A stretch of 64,000 bases of DNA, taken from the NCBI RefSeq assembly GCF_902809845.1, contig NZ_CADDWI010000008.1:248001-312000 (forward strand). Direction: 5' to 3'. This DNA comes from Chelativorans sp. Marseille-P2723 (GTDB taxonomy: Bacteria; Pseudomonadota; Alphaproteobacteria; Rhizobiales; Rhizobiaceae). The notes beneath the pieces were generated by a model, which was given only the letters and a program-made list of their open reading frames with translations, was not told the DNA's origin and did not search any database. Positions 29,785-38,491 of this stretch are shown piece by piece. Every line of letters begins with the position of its first letter. Position 1 is the first letter of the stretch. Both the position numbers and the translations under genes were made by a program.

Positions 29785-31182
29785 ATGTCCATCAACAAAA
29801 GGATGAGGGGTCGATCCGTGAAGTTCTTGCGAAGCCGGGTCATTGCTGCGCTTGCGGTTTCTGCTTTGATCTTTGCGCCGGCCACCGCCGGCGCCGAAAC
29901 ATTGCCGGGCGCACTCGCCAAAGCTTACCGTAACAACTCGAGCCTCAATTCGTCACGCGCCGGGGTACGTGTGACGGATGAGAATGTGGCGATTGCCAAA
30001 TCGGGCTTCCGGCCACGCATTTCCGCCACCGGAAGCTTGCTGTTTCAAAGCCGCGACGGTGTAGAGATTCGCGCCGGCGAGTTTGGAGTTTCGCTTCAGC
30101 AGCCGATCTTTGACGGCTTTCAGACCCGCAACAATGTGCGCGCTAGTGAGGCGCAGGTGCGTGCCGCGGTGGAAGCGCTGCGCAATGACGAACTGAACAT
30201 CCTTTTTGACGCCGCCAGCGCCTATATGGACGTTATCCGCGACAGGCAGATTGCCGCGCTCACTGCGGAAAACCTCGAATTTCTGGAGGAGCAGGTGCGT
30301 TCGGCGCGTTCGCGGCTGGACGTTGGCGAGGGCACGCGCACGGACGTCGCCCAGGCAGAGGCGAGCCGCCAGGCAGCGCTTGCACGCCTTTCGGCCGCTC
30401 GCGCGCAAGCGGCCGCGAGCGCTGCGTTGTACAGGCAGCTTGTCGGCGAGGAGCCGGGCTCGCTTTCGCCCGCGCAGCCACTCACTAACCTGCTTCCCCG
30501 CAGCCTGGACGAAGCGATAAACATTGCTCTTGCAGAGCACCCCGTCATCCTTGCGACCAAACATCAGGTTGATGCGGCGGCCTTCACGGTGAAGGCGACC
30601 GAAGGCGCCTTGTTACCCCAGCTTTCCGCTTCAGCCGGCCTGACGGCGAGCCGCACGGATTCAAGCCCCGGTGGGCCGAACGACGGAAGTTCAAATTCGG
30701 CCACCATCGGCCTCAACCTCACGGTTCCCATTTATCAGGGCGGTGAAACCTCGGCGCGGGTTCGCCAGTCCAAGGAATCGCTCGGCCGCGCCAGGATCGA
30801 TGTGGACGTAAGCCGCGACCAGGTGCGCGCCGCTATTACTTCGGCCTGGACCCAATATCAGGCTGCGCGCGAATCGGTGGTTGCCAACCGCGAACTGGTC
30901 AGCGCTGCTCAACTCGCATTGAGCGGGGTGATAGAGGAACGGAATGTCGGCCAGCGCACAACGCTCGACGTGCTGAATGCTCAAGCCGACGTCATTTCTG
31001 CGCGAATCGATCTCGTGACGGCGCAGCGGAATGTGGTGGTCGCAAGCTATGCCATCGCCTCGGCCATTGGGCGTCTATCTCCCACCCGTCTTGGGCTTCA
31101 GGTCGCGACCTACGATCCGCAGGAGCACTACCGCGCTGTCAAGGATAAATGGTACGGGCTGCGCACGCCTGACGGCCGCTGA
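29785..31182 (+). CDS. tolC: TolC-family outer membrane channel
   Basis: TolC-type channels form trimeric outer-membrane/periplasmic tunnels for type I secretion and RND efflux. The 465-residue product has a signal peptide ending ATAGAE, then two similar halves with helical hairpins such as RSRLDVGEGTRTDVAQAEA and ERNVGQRTTLDVLNAQADV. GTG at 29818 is an alternative start with a GAGGGG site and a shorter, tidier signal peptide. No RND or type I partner is adjacent. Weak inverted repeats lie upstream, at 29632-29698. Confidence 0.93.
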   Translation: MSINKRMRGRSVKFLRSRVIAALAVSALIFAPATAGAETLPGALAKAYRNNSSLNSSRAGVRVTDENVAIAKSGFRPRISATGSLLFQSRDGVEIRAGEFGVSLQQPIFDGFQTRNNVRASEAQVRAAVEALRNDELNILFDAASAYMDVIRDRQIAALTAENLEFLEEQVRSARSRLDVGEGTRTDVAQAEASRQAALARLSAARAQAAASAALYRQLVGEEPGSLSPAQPLTNLLPRSLDEAINIALAEHPVILATKHQVDAAAFTVKATEGALLPQLSASAGLTASRTDSSPGGPNDGSSNSATIGLNLTVPIYQGGETSARVRQSKESLGRARIDVDVSRDQVRAAITSAWTQYQAARESVVANRELVSAAQLALSGVIEERNVGQRTTLDVLNAQADVISARIDLVTAQRNVVVASYAIASAIGRLSPTRLGLQVATYDPQEHYRAVKDKWYGLRTPDGR

Positions 31183-31397
31183 GGCCGCGTGAAGGCTAAA
31201 GAACAGTTCGCAGATTGGGTATCCATTTCCATCTGAGGGCGGGAGCTTAGATCGCTTCAGCAGTTTCCATGAAGTGCGGAAGCGAACTACTGTGCGAGCT
31301 CGCCTAAGAGTAACCGCGGGCGGCTTCCGGCTGCGGATTTTAGGCGCGCCTTCCATGGCAATGGCTTCGGGTCGCATCAACAAGAACACGCTTGTGA
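31183..31397. other. Intergenic stretch after tolC, no intact gene seen
   Basis: This is the first part of a 736-base region between tolC and popZ. It has no open frame with a plausible start, ribosome site and conserved content. A short frame ending around 31420 (with RINKNTLVTFSGGFG) may belong to the relic described next, in another frame. I see no tRNA, repeat or terminator here. Confidence 0.4.
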
Positions 31398-31694
31398 CCT
31401 TCTCAGGCGGCTTCGGAGCCGCCGGCGAAGCTCGTCGTAAAGGCAGGCGGCAGCATCACCCTGGACCATGCTATCAAGGCGCTCGTCACGCGCTTGGCAA
31501 ATGACGTTTCCACGGCCGTGGCCGAATTCACCGGTGGATCGGAAGAAGACTTCGCCAGGATGATGATAGCCAAGAAACGACAGCTCGGAATGAATTCCGC
31601 GGTGAGGGCTTACCTGGTGAATCGGCCAGGCCCTTCTATTCACCGCATGGCGACATATCCTCCGGCTGCCCGCCTTACGCTGCGGGCGCCGTAA
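31398..31694 (+). pseudogene. Probable remnant of a protein-coding gene
   Basis: From 31398 the frame is open for 98 codons up to a stop at 31692-31694, without a usable start codon in its first part. It reads like real protein: AKLVVKAGGSITLDHAIKAL, then ANDVSTAVAEFTGGSEEDF and ARMMIAKKRQLGM. Just upstream, in another frame, a similar-looking stretch (RINKNTLVTFSGGFG) meets it near 31420. This suggests a frameshifted or truncated gene. I cannot name the family. It may instead be a small gene with an unusual start, for example TTG at 31494. Confidence 0.4.
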
Positions 31695-31805
31695 GCTGAT
31701 GGCCTGTTGCAGGCTAAGCCAATTCCAGAAGCAGCGAATGTCTATCGCGTGCAGGGCCGCTATTGGTTGTAATCCTGTGTAAAGGAAGGCATTTTTTCTT
31801 TTTGG

Positions 31806-31849
31806 GATTCTCAGCAGACTCATGCTCGGCTAAATTTAACCGGTGATTC
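31806..31849 (+). promoter_or_regulatory. GANTC cluster and TTAACC box upstream of popZ
   Basis: Three GANTC sequences, targets of the alphaproteobacterial CcrM methylase, lie within 44 bases (31806-31810, 31817-31821, 31845-31849). A TTAACC box, resembling half of the CtrA site, lies among them at 31836-31841. The cluster is 70-113 bases before the popZ start. The combination is typical of cell-cycle promoters, but no binding has been shown here. Confidence 0.5.
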
Positions 31850-31918
31850 GAGGCCGACCAAACCGAAAGACGGAGGAAGGGCTCGCCGGGGGTGCTGATT
31901 GGGAAAGCGGCGGTGAAC

Positions 31919-32593
31919 ATGGCACAAGCAAACAGCATACAGCGCGAGCCTTCCATGGAGGAGATACTCGCATCGATTCGACGGATCATCGAGGACAATG
32001 AAGCCGGGCGAAGGCAGGACAGGGAAAGTGAGGCTCCCGTTGAGGCGCCGGTCGAATTTTCTTCCTTCCATGCTGAGCTGCGGCCTGCAAATCTGCCCTA
32101 TTCTCGGGCGACGGAAAGCCGCCCGGAGGGTGACGAAGGCTTCACTTTCCCTGGCTCTGGAAAGGAAGAGGAGCACGGCGAGGTGGAGAAGGCGACGAAC
32201 TATAGCGCGAGGGACATCGTCGCACTGGGCGAGGTTCGTCATGAGGAAGCTGAGGATCGGGCGGTTGAAGGCTCTGAACAGGATCGCTTAGTTGAGCCAA
32301 CATCCATTTTCGCCGGGGAGATGATGGAAGAGAAGCAGAAGCCTGCTCCAGCGGCTCCGTCCGGGGTCTCACAGCAGGAGCGGACGACCATCCTGTCGGA
32401 TGCGCCAAGGCGCCAGGCGGCGGCAGCATTCGAGGAACTCAATGAAGCGCTTTTGGAGATGCGCCGGCAGAGACTCGACCAGATGGTAGACGAGCTGCTG
32501 CGGCCAATGTTGCAGGATTGGCTCGACAACAACCTTCCGCAACTGGTCGAGAGATTGGTCCGCGAAGAAATTGAGCGCATAGCAAGGGGATAG
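31919..32593 (+). CDS. popZ: Polar organising protein PopZ (DUF2497 family)
   Basis: PopZ forms a polar matrix that anchors the ParB-parS complex and cell-cycle proteins at the pole. The 224-residue product has the conserved N-terminal helix REPSMEEILASIRRIIED, a long Glu- and Pro-rich linker, and the C-terminal oligomerisation region RPMLQDWLDNNLPQLVERLV. The ATG at 31919 gives the typical MAQANSIQREPS start; GTG at 31892 is open but adds an untypical nine residues. It lies before valS, as in Caulobacter and many rhizobia. Confidence 0.9.
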   Translation: MAQANSIQREPSMEEILASIRRIIEDNEAGRRQDRESEAPVEAPVEFSSFHAELRPANLPYSRATESRPEGDEGFTFPGSGKEEEHGEVEKATNYSARDIVALGEVRHEEAEDRAVEGSEQDRLVEPTSIFAGEMMEEKQKPAPAAPSGVSQQERTTILSDAPRRQAAAAFEELNEALLEMRRQRLDQMVDELLRPMLQDWLDNNLPQLVERLVREEIERIARG

Positions 32594-32634
32594 GTGTTCG
32601 AAGCGCGGGTTGCAGCGCCAGCGCTGCAGACGTA

Positions 32635-32778
32635 CTATTTTCGCTTCCTTCCATCTTCTGTGCTTCGTGCGTGCAGCAATGACTTTTGAACGCGGAGCAT
32701 GCGCGCTATCTTGAGCGAGATCTGGGCGCGCAGCTTTCTTGAAAACGGCTCACGTTTCGAGCTGTTGCCGTAGTACAT
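32635..32778 (-). CDS. Possible small basic protein opposite the popZ-valS gap
   Basis: A 47-codon frame starting with ATG at 32778 fills the popZ-valS gap on the minus strand, without overlapping either gene. The product is strongly basic, with many Lys and Arg, and contains SRKLRAQISLKIARMLRVQK, which could form an amphipathic helix. No clear ribosome-binding site precedes it. It may be chance. No family was recognised. Confidence 0.25.
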   Translation of the reverse strand: MYYGNSSKREPFSRKLRAQISLKIARMLRVQKSLLHARSTEDGRKRK

Positions 32779-32854
32779 GACGGCGCCGGTTGACTTGCCT
32801 GGACCCTTCGGCTTTACAGCCCTCAGCCATGAAGCCGGCAAGCACGGACATTCC

Positions 32855-35635
32855 ATGTTAGAAAAGACTTATGACGCGGCGAGCGTCGAGCCGAAGATCG
32901 CAATACGATGGGAAGAGGCAGGAGCCTTCAAGGCCGGTGCGGGCGCCGCTCCGGGCGCTGAACCTTTCACCATTGTCATCCCGCCGCCCAATGTCACTGG
33001 CTCCTTGCATATGGGCCATGCGCTCAACAACACTTTGCAGGATATCATGGTCCGCTTCGAGCGGATGCGCGGTAAGAATGTCCTGTGGCAGCCGGGGATG
33101 GATCATGCCGGTATCGCAACGCAGATGGTCGTTGAGCGTCAGTTGGCGGAGCGGCAGATGCACCGCCGCGACCTGGGTCGGGAGAAGTTCGTCGACAAGG
33201 TCTGGGAGTGGAAGGAAGAGTCCGGCGGTGCGATCATAAACCAGTTGAAGCGGCTGGGTGCCTCCTGTGACTGGTCGCGCGAACGCTTCACCATGGATGA
33301 AGGGTTGTCGAATGCCGTCATCGAAGTTTTCGTCACCCTTTACAGGCAGGGGCTCATCTACAAGGACAAGCGGCTCGTCAACTGGGATCCGAAGCTGCTG
33401 ACCGCCATCTCCGATCTGGAGGTGGAACAGGTAGAGCTTGACGGTCACCTCTGGCACTTCCGATATCCGATTGAAGGCGAGCGTTTCGACCCGGATGATC
33501 CTTCAACCTTCATCACGGTTGCAACGACACGACCCGAGACCATGCTGGGAGACACAGGGGTTGCGGTCCATCCTGATGACGAACGCTACCGGCATCTGGT
33601 CGGCCGGAACGTCGTCTTGCCGATTGTCGGGCGCAGGATTCCGATCGTTGCGGATGAATATTCCGATCCGGAAAAGGGATCCGGCGCGGTAAAGATCACC
33701 CCCGCGCACGATTTCAACGACTTCGAGGTCGGCCGTAGGCATCGCCTGCCGGCGATCAATATCATGTCGGTTGAAGCCGCAGTAAACATCAAGGAAAACG
33801 CGGACTTTCTTGAAGGCCTTGATGCCGCGCCTGAGCAGCAAGCCCTATGGGAAATGCTGGAGGGCAGGGATCGCTTCGATGCGCGCAAGGAAATTGTGGC
33901 GATCATGGAAGAACTTGGCTGCCTGGCCAAGGTGGAGCCGCACCGCCATGCGGTCCCGCATGGGGACCGCGGCGGCGTTCCGATAGAGCCCTTTTTGACC
34001 GATCAATGGTATGTGGACGCGAAAACGCTCGCAGGTCCGGCCATTGCAAGCGTGCGTGAAGGCCGTACCAGGTTTGTTCCAAAGAACTGGGAAAAGACCT
34101 ATTTCGAGTGGATGGAGAACATCCAGCCCTGGTGCATCTCACGCCAGCTTTGGTGGGGGCACCAGATTCCCGCCTGGTACGGCCCGGACGGCCACGTCTT
34201 CGTCGCCAAGGACGAGGAGGAAGCGCTGGAAATGGCCATCCAGCACTACATCGCCCATGAGGGACCATGGAAGGCGTGGGTCGAAGACAAGCTGGAGAAT
34301 TTTGAGCCCGGCGAGATCCTGACGCGCGACGAGGACGTGCTTGATACCTGGTTCTCGTCCGCTCTCTGGCCGTTTTCCACCTTGGGCTGGCCGGACAAAA
34401 CCAAGGAACTGGCGACCTACTATCCGACCTCGGTACTGGTGACCGGTTTCGACATCATCTTCTTCTGGGTCGCCCGGATGATGATGATGGGGCTCCATTT
34501 CATGGATAAGGAGCCGTTTCATACCGTCTATGTCCACGCGCTGGTGCGGGACAAGAGCGGCGCCAAGATGTCGAAGTCCAAGGGCAATGTGATCGACCCC
34601 CTGGAACTGATCGACGAATACGGCGCCGATGCACTGCGCTTCACCCTGGCCATCATGGCGGCGCAAGGGCGCGACGTGAAGCTCGACCCTGCCCGCGTCG
34701 CCGGCTACCGCAATTTCGGCACGAAGCTTTGGAACGCGACCCGGTTTGCGGAGATGAATGGGGTTGCGCGCGTGCCTTCCTTCCGTCCGGAGGATGCGAA
34801 GCTGGCGCTCAACCGATGGGTCCTGACGGAGCTGACCCGCACGGCGCGTAACGTGACTGAAGGAATCACCTCCTTCCGCTTCAACGAGGCGGCTGCATCA
34901 GCGTATCGTTTCGTCTGGAGTCTCTTCTGCGATTGGTATCTGGAACTGCTAAAGCCGGTATTCTCGGGCGCTGATGAGGAGGCGAAGGCGGAATCGCGCG
35001 CTTGCACCGCCTATGTGCTCGACGAGATCTACAAGCTTCTCCATCCGATGATGCCTTTCATGACCGAGGAGCTGTGGGCGCATACGGGCGGCGCGCAAGG
35101 GCGGGAAACTCTTCTTGCTCTGACGCCATGGCCCGAGCCCGTCTTCGAGGATGCAGAAGCTGCCGCCGACATCAATTGGCTCATCGATCTAGTTTCCGGA
35201 ATAAGGTCCGTCCGCGCCGAGATGAATGTTCCGCCTGCTGCTACGGCGCCCCTTATCGCCGTGGGAGCCGAGGCGCCGACGCGCGAGCGTATCGCACGCC
35301 ATGAGCCGGCCATTCGCAGGCTCGCGCGCGTCAGCGAGGTTGGGTTTGCGAGCGAGGCGCCCAAGGGCTCGGCCCAGATTATTATTGGAGAGGCAACCTT
35401 CTGCCTACCGCTTGGCGAACTGATTGACATCGGGGCTGAGACAGCGCGCCTCGAAAAGGAAATTTCTCGGGCGAAGGCGGAAATTGAAAGACTGAACAAG
35501 AAGCTTGGCAATGAGAAGTTCATCGCTAACGCTCCACAAGAGGTCGTGGCTGCGGAACAGGAAAAACATGCGGAGTTTGCGGAGACGCTAAAGCGCCTCG
35601 AAGCTGCACTTGCCCGCGTTCGGGAAGTCGGGTGA
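32855..35635 (+). CDS. valS: Valyl-tRNA synthetase
   Basis: ValRS is a class I synthetase that charges tRNA-Val and edits misactivated threonine. The 926-residue protein from the ATG at 32855 has the HIGH-type motif PPPNVTGSLHMGHAL near residue 44 and the KMSKSKGN motif near residue 570. It also has an editing domain (TTRPETMLGDTGVAVHP), an anticodon-binding domain and a C-terminal coiled coil rich in Glu and Lys. Length is typical. It is 261 bases after popZ. Confidence 0.98.
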   Translation: MLEKTYDAASVEPKIAIRWEEAGAFKAGAGAAPGAEPFTIVIPPPNVTGSLHMGHALNNTLQDIMVRFERMRGKNVLWQPGMDHAGIATQMVVERQLAERQMHRRDLGREKFVDKVWEWKEESGGAIINQLKRLGASCDWSRERFTMDEGLSNAVIEVFVTLYRQGLIYKDKRLVNWDPKLLTAISDLEVEQVELDGHLWHFRYPIEGERFDPDDPSTFITVATTRPETMLGDTGVAVHPDDERYRHLVGRNVVLPIVGRRIPIVADEYSDPEKGSGAVKITPAHDFNDFEVGRRHRLPAINIMSVEAAVNIKENADFLEGLDAAPEQQALWEMLEGRDRFDARKEIVAIMEELGCLAKVEPHRHAVPHGDRGGVPIEPFLTDQWYVDAKTLAGPAIASVREGRTRFVPKNWEKTYFEWMENIQPWCISRQLWWGHQIPAWYGPDGHVFVAKDEEEALEMAIQHYIAHEGPWKAWVEDKLENFEPGEILTRDEDVLDTWFSSALWPFSTLGWPDKTKELATYYPTSVLVTGFDIIFFWVARMMMMGLHFMDKEPFHTVYVHALVRDKSGAKMSKSKGNVIDPLELIDEYGADALRFTLAIMAAQGRDVKLDPARVAGYRNFGTKLWNATRFAEMNGVARVPSFRPEDAKLALNRWVLTELTRTARNVTEGITSFRFNEAAASAYRFVWSLFCDWYLELLKPVFSGADEEAKAESRACTAYVLDEIYKLLHPMMPFMTEELWAHTGGAQGRETLLALTPWPEPVFEDAEAAADINWLIDLVSGIRSVRAEMNVPPAATAPLIAVGAEAPTRERIARHEPAIRRLARVSEVGFASEAPKGSAQIIIGEATFCLPLGELIDIGAETARLEKEISRAKAEIERLNKKLGNEKFIANAPQEVVAAEQEKHAEFAETLKRLEAALARVREVG

Positions 35636-35725
35636 TTCGCTAGGAACGGGACGCGCCGCGCATTTTACGCCACGGCTTATCGGGCAAGCGCATGGTTTTT
35701 TCAGCCTGTCGCAATCCTGCAACAT

Positions 35726-35788
35726 GAAGGGCGCTCCGCCCTTCTGAGGGCAATATGTTGGCTGTGATCTATCGGGAGAGGGCAATAT
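35726..35788 (+). promoter_or_regulatory. Hairpin and 11-bp direct repeats in the valS-porin gap
   Basis: The 383-base gap between valS and the FadL-type gene holds a perfect 8-bp hairpin (GAAGGGCG 35726-35733, CGCCCTTC 35737-35744). Two direct copies of GAGGGCAATAT follow at 35746-35756 and 35778-35788. The copies are 32 bases apart, about three helical turns, which fits binding of a regulator to one face of the DNA. The hairpin may end valS transcription, although no T tract follows. The rest of the gap to 36018 has an AT-rich part but no promoter I can name. Confidence 0.45.
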
Positions 35789-36018
35789 TTTGTGCTCCTT
35801 TTTAGGGTGCCTCTCCGGATTGATGTTTACGTCCAGGTAAAATCTGGTCGCAGAAGGTCCTTTTCCCGATTCCGACTTTACCCCCTTAAGGCCTCGGTTA
35901 TCTTTTTTTCTAGAACATAGATGCGGCCCAGCAGCGCTTCTGTTGAGGACATTGCTGGTCGCTCGCGGGGGAGGGGGGGATGATCCATCCGGCCGCAGGT
36001 TTGTAGGGAGGTTCACAG

Positions 36019-37152
36019 ATGGCTTTTCGGCGCCTGTTTTTTCCTGTGCTTGGGCTGGCAGTCCTTGCTGGAAGCGCTCATGCGGGCGGGTTCTCGCGTG
36101 GGACAGCGGATACGGACATTCTTTTCGAGCCGGGGAAGGTCGATTTTCACGCAGGCGCAACTCTGGTCGTACCGAGCCAGAAATTCACCGCCCCGCCGGT
36201 TGCGGCAGCCGATCCTGCGCTTGTGGGGACGAATTACCTTGAGCCTTATGTAATCCCCTCGGTCGCAGGCAAGATCAGCTTCAGCGACAATCTTGCTTGT
36301 GCGGGCACATACACTCACTCCAATGGCGCGGCATCCGACTATGCGGTGCCCTATGGACCGGGGGGCAAGCTCTTTGAAGAGTTCACGGTGGCTGAATATG
36401 GTCTTACCTGCGCCATTTTCTTCGATTCCGGTCCCGGGCGTTTCGCTGTCCTGGGCGGGGCATTCGCCGAAACGTTCGACTACGAGCTTCTTGCCGGAGC
36501 GGGCCTTTTGCAGCTGGAAATGGACAGCACAGCTTACGGCTGGCGCGCTGGTTTCGGCTATGAAGTCCCGGACATCGCCTTGCGAGCGCAACTTCTCTAC
36601 CGCTCTGGCACGACACACGAACCGGACGGGAGCGGCAGACTTGGAGGCATCATCCCGCTCACTCCGAACGCCATCGGAGAACTGCCGCAGAGCGTTGAAC
36701 TGAAGGTCCAGTCAGGCATCGCCCCTGGGTGGCTTGCTTTTGGCTCTGTTAAATGGACGGACTGGTCCATCAACGAAACGCTCACGGTGAACGTCCCGGA
36801 ACTCGGGCAGACGCTTCAGAACCACTATTACTGGCGTGATGGCTGGACCGTGACGGCAGGAATTGGCCATTCCCTCAACGAGCGTGTCTCCGGCGCTGTA
36901 AGCTTGCAGTGGGATAGAGGCGTCAGCACCGGCTATGACCTTCGCACCGACAAATGGCTGCTCACGGCAGGTGCCAGCGTCAAGGATGTTCTGGGTGGCG
37001 AACTGCGCCTCGGAGGAGGGCTGTCTTACCTGACGTCTGCAAGCATTGACCAGGCTACCGCGCCTGACGGAGCACCCGTCCCCGATTTTGGTGCGGCGGT
37101 TGATTCAGGCTTGGCCGGAATTCTTTCTGCTTCCTACAGCGTTCGCTGGTAG
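36019..37152 (+). CDS. Outer membrane transport protein, OMPP1/FadL/TodX family
   Basis: FadL-type porins carry hydrophobic compounds, such as long-chain fatty acids or aromatics, through the outer membrane. The 377-residue product has a signal peptide ending SAHAGGF. A series of beta strands rich in alternating aromatic residues follows, closing with ILSASYSVRW, whose C-terminal aromatic residue suits BamA recognition. A GGGAGG site at about -12 supports the ATG. It lies alone between valS and terC. The substrate is unknown. Confidence 0.88.
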   Translation: MAFRRLFFPVLGLAVLAGSAHAGGFSRGTADTDILFEPGKVDFHAGATLVVPSQKFTAPPVAAADPALVGTNYLEPYVIPSVAGKISFSDNLACAGTYTHSNGAASDYAVPYGPGGKLFEEFTVAEYGLTCAIFFDSGPGRFAVLGGAFAETFDYELLAGAGLLQLEMDSTAYGWRAGFGYEVPDIALRAQLLYRSGTTHEPDGSGRLGGIIPLTPNAIGELPQSVELKVQSGIAPGWLAFGSVKWTDWSINETLTVNVPELGQTLQNHYYWRDGWTVTAGIGHSLNERVSGAVSLQWDRGVSTGYDLRTDKWLLTAGASVKDVLGGELRLGGGLSYLTSASIDQATAPDGAPVPDFGAAVDSGLAGILSASYSVRW

Positions 37153-37166
37153 CTTAGTACCGCTCA

Positions 37167-37188
37167 GGCATGGCCTGGTTGCCATGCC
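37167..37188 (+). terminator. Hairpin after the FadL-type gene
   Basis: A perfect 8-bp stem (GGCATGGC 37167-37174, GCCATGCC 37181-37188) with a 6-base loop starts 15 bases after the FadL-type stop codon. There is no T tract, so it may be a weak or Rho-assisted terminator or an mRNA-stabilising element. A further 190 bases separate it from terC. Confidence 0.45.
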
Positions 37189-37378
37189 GGACGGAGCCTT
37201 GCAGCCGCAGATGTGCAAAAATTAAGCGAATACTTTTTTCCGGTCTTGAAAAGTAGGACGGGCTGAAGCACTTATCACTAAGTCACCCGGTCCGGGCCCC
37301 TCTGGCAGGCAAGGCGTTGCTTGTGATGTCGGACCGAACGACAACGCGCAGACGCCGCGCAACCCATTCAGCACTCTA

Positions 37379-38329
37379 ATGACATTGCATGATTGGCTAT
37401 GGCCAGGATTTCTGGCCTTCGTCGGCGTTATCCTCTTCGTCGACCTCTTTATCCTGCACAACAAGGACCGTGTGATCTCGACCGGTGAGGCCCTTCGTAC
37501 CGTCGCGGGCTATTTCACTCTGGCAATGATCTTCGCTGCCGGCGTTTTCTATTTCGCCGGGGCACAGAGGGGCGCCGAGTTTCTGACCGGCTACCTCATC
37601 GAGCAGTCGCTCTCGCTCGATAACATTTTCGTCATCGCGCTCATCTTCAGCTACTTCAAGGTGCCCGCCGAGGCGCAGTACCGGGTTTTGTTCTACGGTA
37701 TCGTCGGCGCTATCGTCATGCGCCTTTCGCTCATCGTGCCTGGCGTCAAGCTGGTGGAAGAATTCCAGATCATCGCCATGGCGCTCGGGGCGCTGCTGAT
37801 CTTCTCCGGTTTTAAGATGATGTTCTCCGGTGAAGAGACAGTCGACCCCGGGCAAAGCCGGATCGTCAAGCTTCTGATGCGTACCGGGCGGGTTACCACG
37901 GAGTATGAGGGCTCGCGGTTTTTGACACGCCGCAACGGCCTTCTTTACATGACTCCGCTCTTTGTCGTCCTGGTCACGGTGGAACTGACGGACCTTGTCT
38001 TTGCCGTCGACTCCATCCCGGCTGTCCTGGCTATCTCGAACGACGCCTTTATCGTCTTTTCGTCCAATGTTTTTGCCGTGCTTGGCCTGCGGGCGCTGTT
38101 CTTCGTACTTTCGGGCATGCTGCGTTCATTCCGCCACCTCAAGGTGGGTCTTTCGCTGGTACTTGTCTTCATCGGCTTCAAGATGCTGTTGAGCGAGTAT
38201 ATCCATATCCCCTCGCTGATGGCTCTTGCCGTAACGGTGATGATCATCGGAGGCTCCGTCCTCATCTCGATCTTTGATCGCCGCGAGGTCCTTGACGAGA
38301 AACAAAGCTCCGAGGCGGCCGAGCGCTAA
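37379..38329 (+). CDS. TerC/Alx family integral membrane protein
   Basis: TerC/Alx proteins are inner-membrane proteins, several of which export manganese. The 316-residue product has about eight or nine hydrophobic segments. The family motifs IEQSLSLDNIFVIALIF and VELTDLVFAVDSIPAVLAI each hold an acidic residue thought to bind metal. No tellurite gene cluster is nearby. I looked for a yybP-ykoY manganese riboswitch in the 226-base leader and did not find its conserved elements. Confidence 0.93.
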   Translation: MTLHDWLWPGFLAFVGVILFVDLFILHNKDRVISTGEALRTVAGYFTLAMIFAAGVFYFAGAQRGAEFLTGYLIEQSLSLDNIFVIALIFSYFKVPAEAQYRVLFYGIVGAIVMRLSLIVPGVKLVEEFQIIAMALGALLIFSGFKMMFSGEETVDPGQSRIVKLLMRTGRVTTEYEGSRFLTRRNGLLYMTPLFVVLVTVELTDLVFAVDSIPAVLAISNDAFIVFSSNVFAVLGLRALFFVLSGMLRSFRHLKVGLSLVLVFIGFKMLLSEYIHIPSLMALAVTVMIIGGSVLISIFDRREVLDEKQSSEAAER

Positions 38330-38348
38330 GATCCGCCTTCGCTCGGAC

Positions 38349-38411
38349 ATGCCCAATACAGCTCTTAGTTGCCGATCTGTGATAGATCGGCAACACCTTC
38401 TTGTTATGTAA
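38349..38411 (+). CDS. Candidate leader peptide before ilvD
   Basis: A 20-residue frame (ATG 38349, TAA 38409) ends HLLVM, with CTT CTT GTT codons at 38397-38405, so branched-chain residues lie just before the stop. It is in the terC-ilvD gap and overlaps two adjacent hairpins. An intrinsic terminator lies 51 bases after its stop and ilvD starts 42 bases after that. The layout resembles attenuation of branched-chain amino acid genes. There is no clear ribosome-binding site, which weakens the case. Confidence 0.3.
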   Translation: MPNTALSCRSVIDRQHLLVM

Positions 38412-38425
38412 TGGGCTAAGAAGGT
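38368..38425 (+). promoter_or_regulatory. Two adjacent perfect hairpins in the ilvD leader
   Basis: The first is an 11-bp stem (GTTGCCGATCT 38368-38378, AGATCGGCAAC 38384-38394) with a 5-base loop. The second, starting at the next base, is an 8-bp stem (ACCTTCTT 38395-38402, AAGAAGGT 38418-38425) with a 15-base loop. The second stem contains the Leu-Leu codons of the candidate leader peptide. Its 3' arm overlaps GGTGCG (38423-38428), which can pair with CGCACC in the terminator stem (38463-38468). Confidence 0.5.
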
Positions 38426-38461
38426 GCGGGGGCGCTACGCCAACTTCCCGCCATAAAACAG

Positions 38462-38491
38462 GCGCACCGAAGAGACTTCGGCGCGCTTTTT
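38462..38491 (+). terminator. Intrinsic terminator or attenuator upstream of ilvD
   Basis: GCGC and CCGAAG (38462-38472, with one mismatched A) pair with CTTCGG and GCGC (38476-38486) around a 3-base loop, followed by TTTTT (38487-38491). It lies 132 bases after the terC stop and 41 bases before ilvD. It could end terC transcription or attenuate ilvD. Its closeness to ilvD and the leader features before it favour attenuation, but this is inference. Confidence 0.7.

Noticed and set aside
31377-31823. Minus-strand open frame (148 codons) in the tolC-popZ gap
   Set aside because: It has no ribosome site, its composition is irregular, and it overlaps the plus-strand relic, which reads more like protein.
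37153-37378. yybP-ykoY manganese riboswitch before the TerC-type gene
   Set aside because: Some TerC/Alx genes have one, but I could not find its conserved core or paired elements in this leader.
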